From the NCBI GenBank assembly GCA_964591275.1, contig CAZQAE010000104.1:1-14281 (forward strand): DNA of 14,281 nucleotides, given 5' to 3'. Within the stretch, counting starts at the first letter, position 1. The number at the start of each line of letters is the position of its first letter. The translations under genes were made by a program, and so were the position numbers. Below the pieces are notes generated by a model, which was not told the DNA's origin, made no database searches, and was given only the letters and a program-made list of their open reading frames with translations. This DNA comes from G963674685 sp964591275 (GTDB lineage: Bacteria > Lernaellota > Lernaellaia > JACKCT01). This document shows positions 1 to 5,876 of this stretch, one piece after another.

Positions 1-700
1 GATCAAGAGTAGCGCCCTCAAGTTCTTCATCGGCCTCATCAGGCGTCCACCTCATCGGCGGTGTAATCATGCTTCTTTTACTTTTTAAGGTGGCGGTCGT
101 TTTTGCGTGCTTGAGGTTCGCGATTTCCTCGGTGATTTTCTCTTTCCCGCCTGCAAGAGTTTCACGCAGTAGGTCAGAGGGTAAATCGGCCAACGCGGCG
201 GCGGTGGAAACGCTGACCATATCGTTTTCGACAGCCTCGACCAACTCGGGAACTCCGGTGCTCATCACCTTGGCTGCCTTGTCCACTGATTTTTTGCTGA
301 CCCCAACTTTCTTCCCCGCCTCTTCCCGGCTGAGCAAAGGGTAAATTTTCCCTTTGCTCCGGTCGCCACCGTGGCTGAAGTTAGCAATTTTGGCTGCCAC
401 CATCGCGCACTGGGTCGAGCTTAGGTGACGTCGATGAAGATTTTGGGATACTACAAAATCCATTGGAGACCCTTGCTCATCCCACGTTACGAACCTGGGT
501 TTAACGCCGATCAAATTGCAGGCCAGCAACCTGTTGCGCCCGTCAAGAACGCTCCCGTCGGAGTGAAGGATTATAGGATTTAGAAGGTCATTTTTCTGGA
601 TGTCGGCGGCTAAATTTTTTAGATCAACCTCGCCCATCAGGGGGAAGATATTCGCCGCCGGATGGAAGCGCGGGGAAAGGGATTCCGTATGTTTAGTCAT
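1..700 (-). CDS. ParB/Srx-fold N-terminal domain protein with HTH, 3' end outside the window
   Basis: Translating the minus strand from ATG at 700-698 gives an open frame of 233 codons that leaves the window without a stop. An AGGAAG ribosome site lies about 7 nt upstream. Residues 15-95 look like a ParB/sulfiredoxin-fold domain. They carry the box DGRNRLLAC (53-61), equivalent to the DG.HR.xA nucleotide-binding motif, followed by QNLHRRHL (86-93). Residues about 123-146 (LSREEAGKKVGVSKKSVDKA) fit a helix-turn-helix. This arrangement is common in plasmid and phage ParB-like proteins; some members are fused to a C-terminal methyltransferase or nuclease, and the missing C-terminus could hold one. 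The DNA-binding role is inferred from the family. It is the last of three minus-strand genes. No ParA is visible, so it may be a stand-alone regulator or ParB-like nuclease rather than a partition protein. Confidence 0.85.
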   Translation of the reverse strand, partial: MTKHTESLSPRFHPAANIFPLMGEVDLKNLAADIQKNDLLNPIILHSDGSVLDGRNRLLACNLIGVKPRFVTWDEQGSPMDFVVSQNLHRRHLSSTQCAMVAAKIANFSHGGDRSKGKIYPLLSREEAGKKVGVSKKSVDKAAKVMSTGVPELVEAVENDMVSVSTAAALADLPSDLLRETLAGGKEKITEEIANLKHAKTTATLKSKRSMITPPMRWTPDEADEELEGATLD

Positions 701-730
701 TTTTTTACTTCCTATTAATTATCAATACTA

Positions 731-763
731 CCAGCGGGCCGAGATAGTTCTCGGCCTCGCTGG
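731..763. repeat. Strong hairpin between two minus-strand genes
   Basis: CCAGCGGGCCGAG (731-743) pairs with CTCGGCCTCGCTGG (750-763) around a 6-nt loop. This gives 13 base pairs with a single bulged T at 757. It fills the gap between the 114-aa gene and the ParB-like gene and lies about 30 nt upstream of the ParB-like start. No T-run follows on either strand, so a classical intrinsic terminator is unlikely. An operator, a ParB-type binding palindrome, or an mRNA-processing/attenuation hairpin that separates expression of the two genes would all fit. Confidence 0.6.
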
Positions 764-773
764 TCATGAAAAC

Positions 774-1118
774 TCAATTTTTACTCTGCTGAATTGGAAT
801 CATCAGATCGGCAATCACATTTTGTAGATCACGCCATTCGGCAGGTTTGTCGTGTCCATCGGGTGGAATCGCCGCTCGGAGCCGTTGGGCTCCATTCGGG
901 TCATGCTCAGTGAGTTGAATGCTCAGCGACAAGAGCAGGTCTCGATAAATTCCGGTTTGCCGATAATCGATCCTGATATCGTCGTTCTGTGTCTGCGCTC
1001 CTGTCACCAAAACCGCGAGACGGAGCGAGAATTCTCGGAGTTGTCGATAGACATAGGCATCCTTAGGAGGTCGTCCACTGCAGTTCTGGGGCTTGGTCAT
1101 ACTTTCACGCTTTGTCAT
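774..1118 (-). CDS. Hypothetical protein, 114 aa
   Basis: I do not recognise this family. The ATG at 1118 is preceded by AAGGAAGG about 10 nt away. A second in-frame ATG at 1100 has no good ribosome site, so 1118 is preferred. The start overlaps the end of the AlpA-like gene by 14 bp, which suggests translational coupling. The N-terminus is basic with a GRPPKDAYVYRQL segment, reminiscent of the loop that opens many small phage and plasmid regulatory proteins. The middle is predicted helical (residues about 20-85), and there is no signal peptide or membrane segment. Its position between an excisionase-like regulator and a ParB-like protein suggests a small mobile-element accessory or regulatory protein, which is inference from context only. 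Confidence 0.7.
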   Translation of the reverse strand: MTKRESMTKPQNCSGRPPKDAYVYRQLREFSLRLAVLVTGAQTQNDDIRIDYRQTGIYRDLLLSLSIQLTEHDPNGAQRLRAAIPPDGHDKPAEWRDLQNVIADLMIPIQQSKN

Positions 1119-1359
1119 TGGTCTTTTCCTTCCTTTTTTTTTGGGGCTGGTTATCTGTTTGGACTGATCGACCTTTCAACCAGTTTAAGAGGTCGTTCTT
1201 CGCGTACCGAACGCATTTGCTGCTTGAAGAAAGTCGAAAAAATGGAGGCCCGATTTTTATTGAACGCCATCGCTGAAGCGTTCGGATGCTCAGATTTAGC
1301 AGGTTCGCTGCGCCTCGTTCGTCCAAGAGGGTTTCAGTTACATTGACATTTTTTACCAC
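1105..1359 (-). CDS. AlpA/excisionase-like helix-turn-helix DNA-binding protein, 84 aa
   Basis: Starts at GTG (1359-1357) with GGAGAG about 6 nt upstream. Residues about 10-62 match the MerR-like winged HTH_17/AlpA fold. A recognition segment AANLLNLSIRTLQRWRS comes first, then the wing IGPPFFRL and the terminal helix KNDLLNWLKG, which is typical of phage AlpA regulators and excisionases. The tail is very basic (QKKRKEK). Members bind DNA at element ends or promoters and control excision or transcription of integrated elements; that role is assigned here by family. It is the first gene of the minus-strand cassette, overlaps the next gene, and faces the 1623 gene across an A/T-rich repeat region that is a plausible binding target. 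Confidence 0.85.
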   Translation of the reverse strand: MVKNVNVTETLLDERGAANLLNLSIRTLQRWRSIKIGPPFFRLSSSSKCVRYAKNDLLNWLKGRSVQTDNQPQKKRKEKTNDKA

Positions 1360-1434
1360 TTGCGCTCTCCTTTCCTTTGTGTCCGCTCTGCGTGCTCAAA
1401 CAGTCTGCCCTATGAGAGAAACTGCCTTTCCGAG

Positions 1435-1461
1435 TAACCCCCCTCAAAAAGACAGGGGTTA
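1435..1461. repeat. Inverted repeat in the divergent control region
   Basis: TAACCCC (1435-1441) and GGGGTTA (1455-1461) form perfect 7-bp arms around a 13-nt spacer. The pair lies 76 bp upstream of the AlpA-like start and before the direct repeats. There is no T-run, so an operator or a small hairpin in the alpA-side leader is more likely than a terminator. Confidence 0.4.
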
Positions 1462-1474
1462 TTGAAAACGTGAA

Positions 1475-1549
1475 ATAAATCGATGGGTTGGTGAGCAGTA
1501 AAGTCGCTAAAAAACAGAAAGGGCATTTTGACAAAAAAACAGAAACAAA
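1475..1549 (+). repeat. Imperfect direct repeat, copy 1
   Basis: This segment aligns to 1584-1653 with 60 of 70 aligned positions identical and one 5-nt insertion (GTGAG, 1491-1495). The shared core reads ATAAATC-R-ATGGGTTG, then CAGTAAA, then TTTGA followed by an A-run and ACAGAAA. Copy 1 is non-coding: the bases matching the ATG at 1623 are AGG, and reading onward meets TGA after three codons. It contains the TTGACA hexamer at 1528-1533. Confidence 0.75.
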
Positions 1550-1556
1550 TATCGCA
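1528..1556 (+). promoter_or_regulatory. Candidate promoter for the 358-aa gene
   Basis: A perfect -35 hexamer TTGACA (1528-1533) is followed after 16 nt by TATCGC (1550-1555), a weak -10. Transcription would start around 1563, giving a ~60-nt leader. The -35 lies inside repeat copy 1, while the same position in copy 2 has mutated to TTTGAAA within the coding region. This is motif-based only; an AT-rich TATTAT/TATAAA stretch at 1578-1589 could serve as an alternative -10. Confidence 0.3.
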
Positions 1557-1583
1557 AATTCCTGCCAGCCTTAATTTTATTAT

Positions 1584-1653
1584 ATAAATCAATGGGTTGC
1601 AGTAAATTCGTTAATAAACACAATGGACACTTTGAAAAAAAACAGAAAAAAAA
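1584..1653 (+). repeat. Imperfect direct repeat, copy 2, spanning the start of the 358-aa gene
   Basis: This is the partner of 1475-1549, with offsets of 109 and then 104 bp. The copy runs from 39 bp upstream of the ATG at 1623 through its first ten codons, so the Lys/Asn-rich N-terminus (MDTLKKNRKKN) is encoded by the repeat. The 10-mer AAAACAGAAA recurs at 1511, 1536 and 1639. Confidence 0.75.
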
Positions 1654-2699
1654 ACCGAATCCCTGTTGAGCTTCAGCACTATCTGGAAAACATGGATGAC
1701 TTTCCTATGGTGCCGATCCTTGATCCCCTTGTCGCGGAACACCTAACCGGCCTGCTAGACCTATCCAAAAAAAAACCTGAGCTATTTCGTCAGCCGACCT
1801 TTTTGCTCAGTATCAAAGAAAAGGCACTCAGAACATTTGCTGATATCTGCTATGCAGAAATCGGCAATTCGGAGGAATTGCAAGAACTAAGAACCATGAT
1901 ATTTGGCAACTTACTTTCCTACTTCGGTTCCATCGGAACGCTTGACATGGACATATACGCTGGGAACCAACGTGCAAAGATTGCGACGATCCAGAAAGCG
2001 GCGCAAACATTGAATCTGACTTTGGAAGATGCAAATTTTCCAAAGGCGTTGGAGGAGGTACTAGCCGAGCACGGGTTCGACGAGGGCGTAGTTAAGAAGG
2101 TCATTTACAAGGTGTTAACGGGAAAGAAACCGGGGGATGACTCCGCCGATCTAGGAGAACAACTGGATTTCTGGGTCCGCAGTGACCCTTGGTACAGTAA
2201 AAATTTGTCCCCTGGTAAATTGGGTGAGTTCGAGAAAGCTTTCAATCACGACTTCGATCAAGCTCGGATGTCCCTCTCCCTGATGCTGGACGGTCTGGGT
2301 AAAGCCTGTACCTCTGCACTGTCTTCTATCCCCGAGAACACTGGACGGCCAACAATGAACGCTGAGCGTCAGCTAGTAGCCGAATTGTTCAATACCTATA
2401 TGTTTTTTATGAGACGTGAGGTGATAAATAGCCCAGCCAACTTTGTTGCGCCGAAGGACGCGAACGATGTGGATGTCGTTGCCGGATGGAATTCGCTCAC
2501 ACAGGGACAAAAAGATCGAATTAGAGAGAACTGGTTGAACCTAGCCCAAAAACAGCAAAGAGGGGGGCAGACTTTCGTTCAAACGGTACTGAAAGCAGTG
2601 AAGATCAAAATATCAAAAACTATGGTCAAGAAAGTGATTAACGAAATTGTAATCTCCTTTCCTCTGGAGGAGTTAGAAAAAGGACGCGGCAACAATTGA
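1623..2699 (+). CDS. Unrecognised 358-aa protein, predicted mostly helical
   Basis: The family is unknown to me. The ORF is long, with protein-like composition, and has no signal peptide, membrane segment or evident catalytic motif. The N-terminus is strongly basic (KKNRKKNR, residues 5-12), and the rest alternates amphipathic helices. Two short similar segments, VVKKVIYKVL (156-165) and MVKKVINEIV (334-343), may mark a weak internal duplication. No Shine-Dalgarno sequence precedes the ATG (upstream GTTAATAAACACA), so initiation is leaderless-like or unusual; the next in-frame ATG, at residue 24, also lacks one. The gene is divergent from the AlpA-like regulator and its start sits in a duplicated sequence. 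A DNA-binding or element-encoded role, even a replication protein next to iteron-like repeats, is possible but unsupported by any recognised domain. Confidence 0.75.
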   Translation: MDTLKKNRKKNRIPVELQHYLENMDDFPMVPILDPLVAEHLTGLLDLSKKKPELFRQPTFLLSIKEKALRTFADICYAEIGNSEELQELRTMIFGNLLSYFGSIGTLDMDIYAGNQRAKIATIQKAAQTLNLTLEDANFPKALEEVLAEHGFDEGVVKKVIYKVLTGKKPGDDSADLGEQLDFWVRSDPWYSKNLSPGKLGEFEKAFNHDFDQARMSLSLMLDGLGKACTSALSSIPENTGRPTMNAERQLVAELFNTYMFFMRREVINSPANFVAPKDANDVDVVAGWNSLTQGQKDRIRENWLNLAQKQQRGGQTFVQTVLKAVKIKISKTMVKKVINEIVISFPLEELEKGRGNN

Positions 2700-2946
2700 C
2701 AAACCTCAAAACTGCGAAGCAATTTTGGGGTCTCATTCGGCTCAAAACATATTTCCGTCGAAGACTCTTATGGTTCTTCGAGTTCATTTTCTTCGGTATT
2801 ATTTCTGGAAACCTCCACGCGACAACTACCCACTTAATTTTCTCATCAGGGCGGCATAAGAATAGCCACGTGCGTCAGCCCGACCGAAGTCGAAGGGTCA
2901 AATGATCTTATTGTTTTTTGAGAAAACGAATGGCTCTTATTTGCGT
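2700..2946. other. Convergent intergenic region
   Basis: This gap separates the convergent 358-aa gene and the minus-strand open frame. Besides the hairpin at 2704-2730 it holds a second small hairpin, CCCGAC-CGAA-GTCG-AA-GGG (2879-2897), whose minus-strand copy has a UUCG loop. A T-run follows at about 2911-2917. An open stretch at 2696-2905 starts at TTG without a ribosome site and is not called a gene. Confidence 0.4.
2704..2730 (+). terminator. Hairpin just after the 358-aa gene
   Basis: CCTCAAAACTGC and GCAATTTTGGGG pair around a GAA loop. That is twelve positions with one C-A mismatch and one G-T wobble, starting 5 nt after the stop. No U-run follows (TCTCATTC), so termination is uncertain. 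The hairpin may instead protect the 3' end of the mRNA. Confidence 0.35.
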
Positions 2947-3381
2947 TCAAATTTTATGCAAATGAATCATCAGCTTTTTCGCATCTGGGATTTTTTTGTA
3001 GTCTTCCCAAAAATCCACAACATTCCCGTCAGGCAAATATGCCTTTGCATTTGAGCCAAAGGCCAGGGAACCGCAAAGGTGTAAATCGATTTCAGGATTT
3101 TGAATATCGAGGGCATTGGCGGCTTCTCGTTCTCGTTTGCTTATGCCGAAATTCTGGTCTGAACCGGCGACGAAGATCATATCCCTCTGAGCTTTTGCAA
3201 AAAGCCCCATGAGGTTCCATGTGAGGAGGTAACGCTCACTTTGGTCGACGGAGTATTTTTGCCGCCATCGATCAATCTCAGCGGCGTGGTCGCGGAAAAA
3301 TTGGGTGAGGGTAAGGCGCTCTTCGACCCAGATATCGTCGACATGCCAATCACCAAGACGAGCAAATCGAACGAAGGCGTC
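2947..3381 (-). pseudogene. In-frame 144-codon continuation of the membrane-protein gene beyond its TAG
   Basis: Directly after the TAG at 3384-3382 the same frame stays open for 144 codons (starting DAFVRFARLGDWHVDDIWVE) and stops at 2947. The first 57 codons hold no ATG, GTG or TTG. The first ATG (3210) has no ribosome site and falls mid-helix (YLLTWNLMGLFAKAQ). The composition is protein-like, with amphipathic helices near residues 15-75 and a mixed segment with ALDIQNPEIDLHLCG. I read this as the C-terminal domain of a ~505-aa protein cut off by a nonsense mutation, a sequencing error or programmed readthrough. Other genes here use TAG as a normal stop, so genome-wide recoding is unlikely. 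A less likely alternative is an independent 87-aa gene starting at 3210. The domain is not recognised. Confidence 0.55.
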
Positions 3382-4464
3382 CTATTCAGCAGGTGACCAA
3401 CTCAAAAGTTTCGCGTTGTAATCAATGTATTTCACGGCTCTGGTTTTTGGACTGTACTGCCATTTTGCTTCAGTCGGTTTACCTGAATCCTGATATTTGA
3501 GGGTGACAATCCAAGCGCCATTTTCATCTTCATCAGCGTGCCAGCCGAAAACCTTGCACCCTTTGAAGACGCTTGGGAACTGAGTGCAATTGTTGTGGAA
3601 AAAATTCACTACACTTTCAACCGTTTCCGCCGATTTCCCTTGATCGGGTAATGTCAACCGAGCATTTTTCACAGCATGGAGCGCAACGTACTTCGGAGTC
3701 AGCCGCGGAAAACGAACGTTTTCATTTACTTCAATATACCGCCCTTGTTCGGGAAATTCTTTATCATTTGGTATGGAAAGATTTTCCGGCAATGCCAGAC
3801 CCTTTTTACCCACAACCTTCATCGTATCCGGCGGTTGTTTCCAGGCCGCATTGAAGTGAGCTAATAGCTCAACTCTGTAGTTTCCCGCCTTATGGGGTTC
3901 GCCTTTATTGGTGAACGGCACGGTTAGAAATTTTCCGCCATTTGTCAGATTGAAATTCGCCTGTCCTTGAATTGCATCGTTTCCTGATTTCCGAAGGGTG
4001 AGTTTGAACTCAGTTCCTTTTGGCAGGTGGATTTTTCCGACAAAGGCAATCCCTCCATCATCCAACCGTTCGGCTTCTATACTTTCCACAATCGAAGTAA
4101 GGCCGGTGGGCATCGAAAAAGCCGGTACTTCCATAACCGGCGATGGATTGACTTTTGCCAGTGAAATAGTTTCGGGTTCAGCTGGGGTGGGTGAAACAGC
4201 CGCTATTTCTGGGGCGTCGGACGTTTGCGGATCGGTAAAAAGCACGGCGATGAAGATGACCCCGAACAGGAGTGTCAGGAAGATTTTTATAGGAAACCTC
4301 ATACTCGATTTGAACCAAAGCAGGATCGCCCCGACCGGAAAAAGGAAAAAAAGGAATATGATGTGTAACCATGTCCTTGACCAAATCCCTTTTTTCTTTG
4401 CCTGTGCCGATTGCTTCGCACCTTTTTCTTCCTTGATATCTGCTTTACTGCTGTTTTCGTTCAT
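3382..4464 (-). CDS. Two-TM membrane protein with C-terminal extracytoplasmic region, 360 aa
   Basis: The ATG at 4464 has a strong GGAGGGGG ribosome site about 8 nt upstream. Residues 1-30 are charged and cytoplasmic (KEEKGAKQSAQAKKK). Residues 31-51 and 58-77 are hydrophobic helices (TWLHIIFLFFLFPVGAILLW; FPIKIFLTLLFGVIFIAVLF). A Pro/Thr/Glu-rich linker runs over 78-115. After it comes a beta-rich region (about 125-215) with segments such as GGIAFVGKIHLPKGTEF and GNYRVELLAHF, and then a C-terminal region with GCKVFGWHADEDENGAWIVT. The function is not recognised. The double-TM hairpin puts both termini on the same side, which is normally cytoplasmic, unless the first helix does not span. The frame continues past the TAG (see 2947-3381), so this may be the N-terminal three-quarters of an interrupted gene. 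It stands alone on the minus strand, divergent from the 4811 gene set. Confidence 0.75.
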   Translation of the reverse strand: MNENSSKADIKEEKGAKQSAQAKKKGIWSRTWLHIIFLFFLFPVGAILLWFKSSMRFPIKIFLTLLFGVIFIAVLFTDPQTSDAPEIAAVSPTPAEPETISLAKVNPSPVMEVPAFSMPTGLTSIVESIEAERLDDGGIAFVGKIHLPKGTEFKLTLRKSGNDAIQGQANFNLTNGGKFLTVPFTNKGEPHKAGNYRVELLAHFNAAWKQPPDTMKVVGKKGLALPENLSIPNDKEFPEQGRYIEVNENVRFPRLTPKYVALHAVKNARLTLPDQGKSAETVESVVNFFHNNCTQFPSVFKGCKVFGWHADEDENGAWIVTLKYQDSGKPTEAKWQYSPKTRAVKYIDYNAKLLSWSPAE

Positions 4465-4810
4465 TGCTTCGCCCCCTCCAATTCACCAAATACTCAAGCC
4501 TTAATGACCGTCAATATATTCTTCCCATCACATTTTTACCAATGGGTTTTTCAGGTTAACGGATTTCGCTGTGCATTTCGTATTTTCTAAGTATTCCGTC
4601 CTTGAGTGACTTCAAATTCTTCAAAATATTCATTCCATATTTTCCATTGCCGACGAGAGTGGGAGGTGCTAAATTACGCCATTGAATTTTCGCTTCCTGA
4701 ACACGTTACGATTATCTGGATGAGACCACCACGTTGGGAAAAGGTCTCCCCTTGCTGGACGTTATTGTGCAGATGCAACGCGGTGGCGCATTGAGAGAGA
4801 TGGAGGTGTT
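4465..4810. other. Divergent intergenic region, 346 bp
   Basis: This A/T-rich spacer must hold promoters for the minus-strand membrane protein and for the plus-strand set beginning at 4811. On the minus side a candidate promoter is listed separately. On the plus side only a poor pair was found (TTGAAT 4682-4687 and TACGAT 4707-4712, 19-nt spacing). The inverted hexamers GAGACC (4722-4727) and GGTCTC (4743-4748) could be a regulator site but are short. An open stretch at 4606-4794 has no ribosome site and unusual composition, and is not called. Confidence 0.4.
4487..4514 (-). promoter_or_regulatory. Candidate promoter for the two-TM membrane protein
   Basis: Reading the minus strand, TTGACG (4514-4509) is followed after 16 nt by TATTTG (4492-4487), 22 nt before the ATG. 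The -35 matches five of six consensus bases; the -10 is weak. The leader would be only about 15 nt, just enough to include the GGAGGGGG site. Confidence 0.3.
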
Positions 4811-5836
4811 ATGGCTCTTAGATTCTGGCGGCGCTTCAAAGTAGCGCCTGGTCTCCATGTAAACCTCTCGAAATCAGGTGCGAGCCTCTCCTTCGGCCCC
4901 CGAGGCGCGAAATACACCGTCGGCCCGAGAGGTACTCGAAAGTCAGTCGGCCTTCCTGGCACCGGATTGTTTTGGTATGAAGACAAGCGCTGGGCGAAGG
5001 GCCAACCACATAGCATTGCGAATGCCCCACCTCAACCCGAAGTCCAAGCAGCCGACCGGCTAAGCCTTGGCTTCTTTCAACGGCTGACAGTATCGAAAGA
5101 TGAGGAGGGATTCGTTGACGGCTGTCGATGCATGATCACCGGCGACGAAGATGCCGCCTACGCTCACCTCTCAAAGTCGGCGGCCAGACAACCGGACGCA
5201 GCGTTCCTCGCAGCAGTCCTGGCGTTAAAGCGGGAGCAATACGACAATGCGACCCAACACCTCAAAGGAGCGCTGGAGCGATCTGCGGAGTTGCGAAGCC
5301 TGTTCAACAAATACGGCGTCGACGCCCACATCTCCTTTCCCGTTACGGACGAGGTCACGGCGAAGGTGGATGCCGACCGTCGAGGCGTCTTGCTCCTCTT
5401 AGTCGAGGCTTATCAAGCTCAGAATAAACGGAAGGACGCAATCCGGTGTCTGGAGGACTTGCAAAAGGACGGCCTTGACGATCCGCTGATCAAGCTCTCG
5501 CTGGCCGAGTTGCTCGTTGAGATGGGGCAGTATCGTGAGGTTGTGGAACTGGTGCGAGGCACGCCAAACGATAGCGCTATTCACGCTGCAACACTTTTGT
5601 ACCAGGCGGTCGCCCTGCGCCATCTGAAGCTGAACACCGCAGCGGGCGAGATTCTGACGAACGCATTGCGCCACACCCAGAATCGACCAGACGAGTTGTT
5701 GCGGGAACTTCGATATCAGCGGGCGCTGGTATACGAGGCGGACGGTAAGGCGTCGAGCGCACGCAAAGATTTGGAGCGCCTTTTCGCAGAAGACCCCGGC
5801 TATAAGGATGTGAGCGAGCGCCTTGATGTGATTTGA
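4811..5836 (+). CDS. DUF4236 domain protein with C-terminal TPR-like repeats, 341 aa
   Basis: The ATG at 4811 follows GGAGG by 4 nt. Residues 1-55 are a clear DUF4236 domain: LRFWRRFKVAPGLHVNLSKS, then FGPRGAKYTVGPRGTRKSV and GLPGTGL. This small beta-rich module of unknown function sits at the N-terminus of many bacterial proteins. After a Pro-rich linker (65-80), residues about 105-340 form helical hairpins of TPR type, for example AYHLSKSA-type pairs near 115-160, YQAQNKRKDAIRCLEDLQKD (201-220) and LAELLVEMGQYREVVELVRG (231-250). There is no signal peptide or TM segment, so it is presumably cytoplasmic. It heads a three-gene plus-strand set in which every member carries TPR-like repeats, which suggests a scaffold or interaction role. 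The domain call is confident; the role is unknown. Confidence 0.9.
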   Translation: MALRFWRRFKVAPGLHVNLSKSGASLSFGPRGAKYTVGPRGTRKSVGLPGTGLFWYEDKRWAKGQPHSIANAPPQPEVQAADRLSLGFFQRLTVSKDEEGFVDGCRCMITGDEDAAYAHLSKSAARQPDAAFLAAVLALKREQYDNATQHLKGALERSAELRSLFNKYGVDAHISFPVTDEVTAKVDADRRGVLLLLVEAYQAQNKRKDAIRCLEDLQKDGLDDPLIKLSLAELLVEMGQYREVVELVRGTPNDSAIHAATLLYQAVALRHLKLNTAAGEILTNALRHTQNRPDELLRELRYQRALVYEADGKASSARKDLERLFAEDPGYKDVSERLDVI

Positions 5837-5876
5837 ATCAGATTCACTTGCCGACGCATAGATGAAAGGATCGGGC

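Noticed and set aside
69..344. 91-codon plus-strand frame
   Set aside because: Antisense to the ParB-like gene, whose motifs are clear.
852..1346. 164-codon plus-strand frame
   Set aside because: It lies antisense to two better-supported coupled minus-strand genes with recognisable domain or ribosome sites.
1441..1653. CRISPR array from the repeated A-rich units
   Set aside because: Only two long imperfect copies are present, they differ in length, one is partly coding, and no cas gene is nearby.
2696..2905. 69-codon plus-strand frame after the 358-aa gene
   Set aside because: It starts at TTG with no ribosome site, runs straight through a hairpin, and its composition (Arg/His/Phe-rich) is not convincing.
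3177..3365. 62-codon minus-strand frame
   Set aside because: It overlaps the better protein-like continuation frame at 2947-3381 and is a shifted-frame reading of it.
2947..4464. Genome-wide TAG recoding (for example pyrrolysine use)
   Set aside because: Several other genes in the window end in TAG at sensible positions, directly followed by neighbouring starts, so TAG works as a stop here.
4722..4748. Inverted hexamers GAGACC and GGTCTC
   Set aside because: Six-bp arms with 15-nt spacing are expected by chance at this scale; mentioned only as a possible regulator site.
4606..4794. 62-codon plus-strand frame in the divergent spacer
   Set aside because: No ribosome site, atypical composition, and it fills a region expected to hold promoters.
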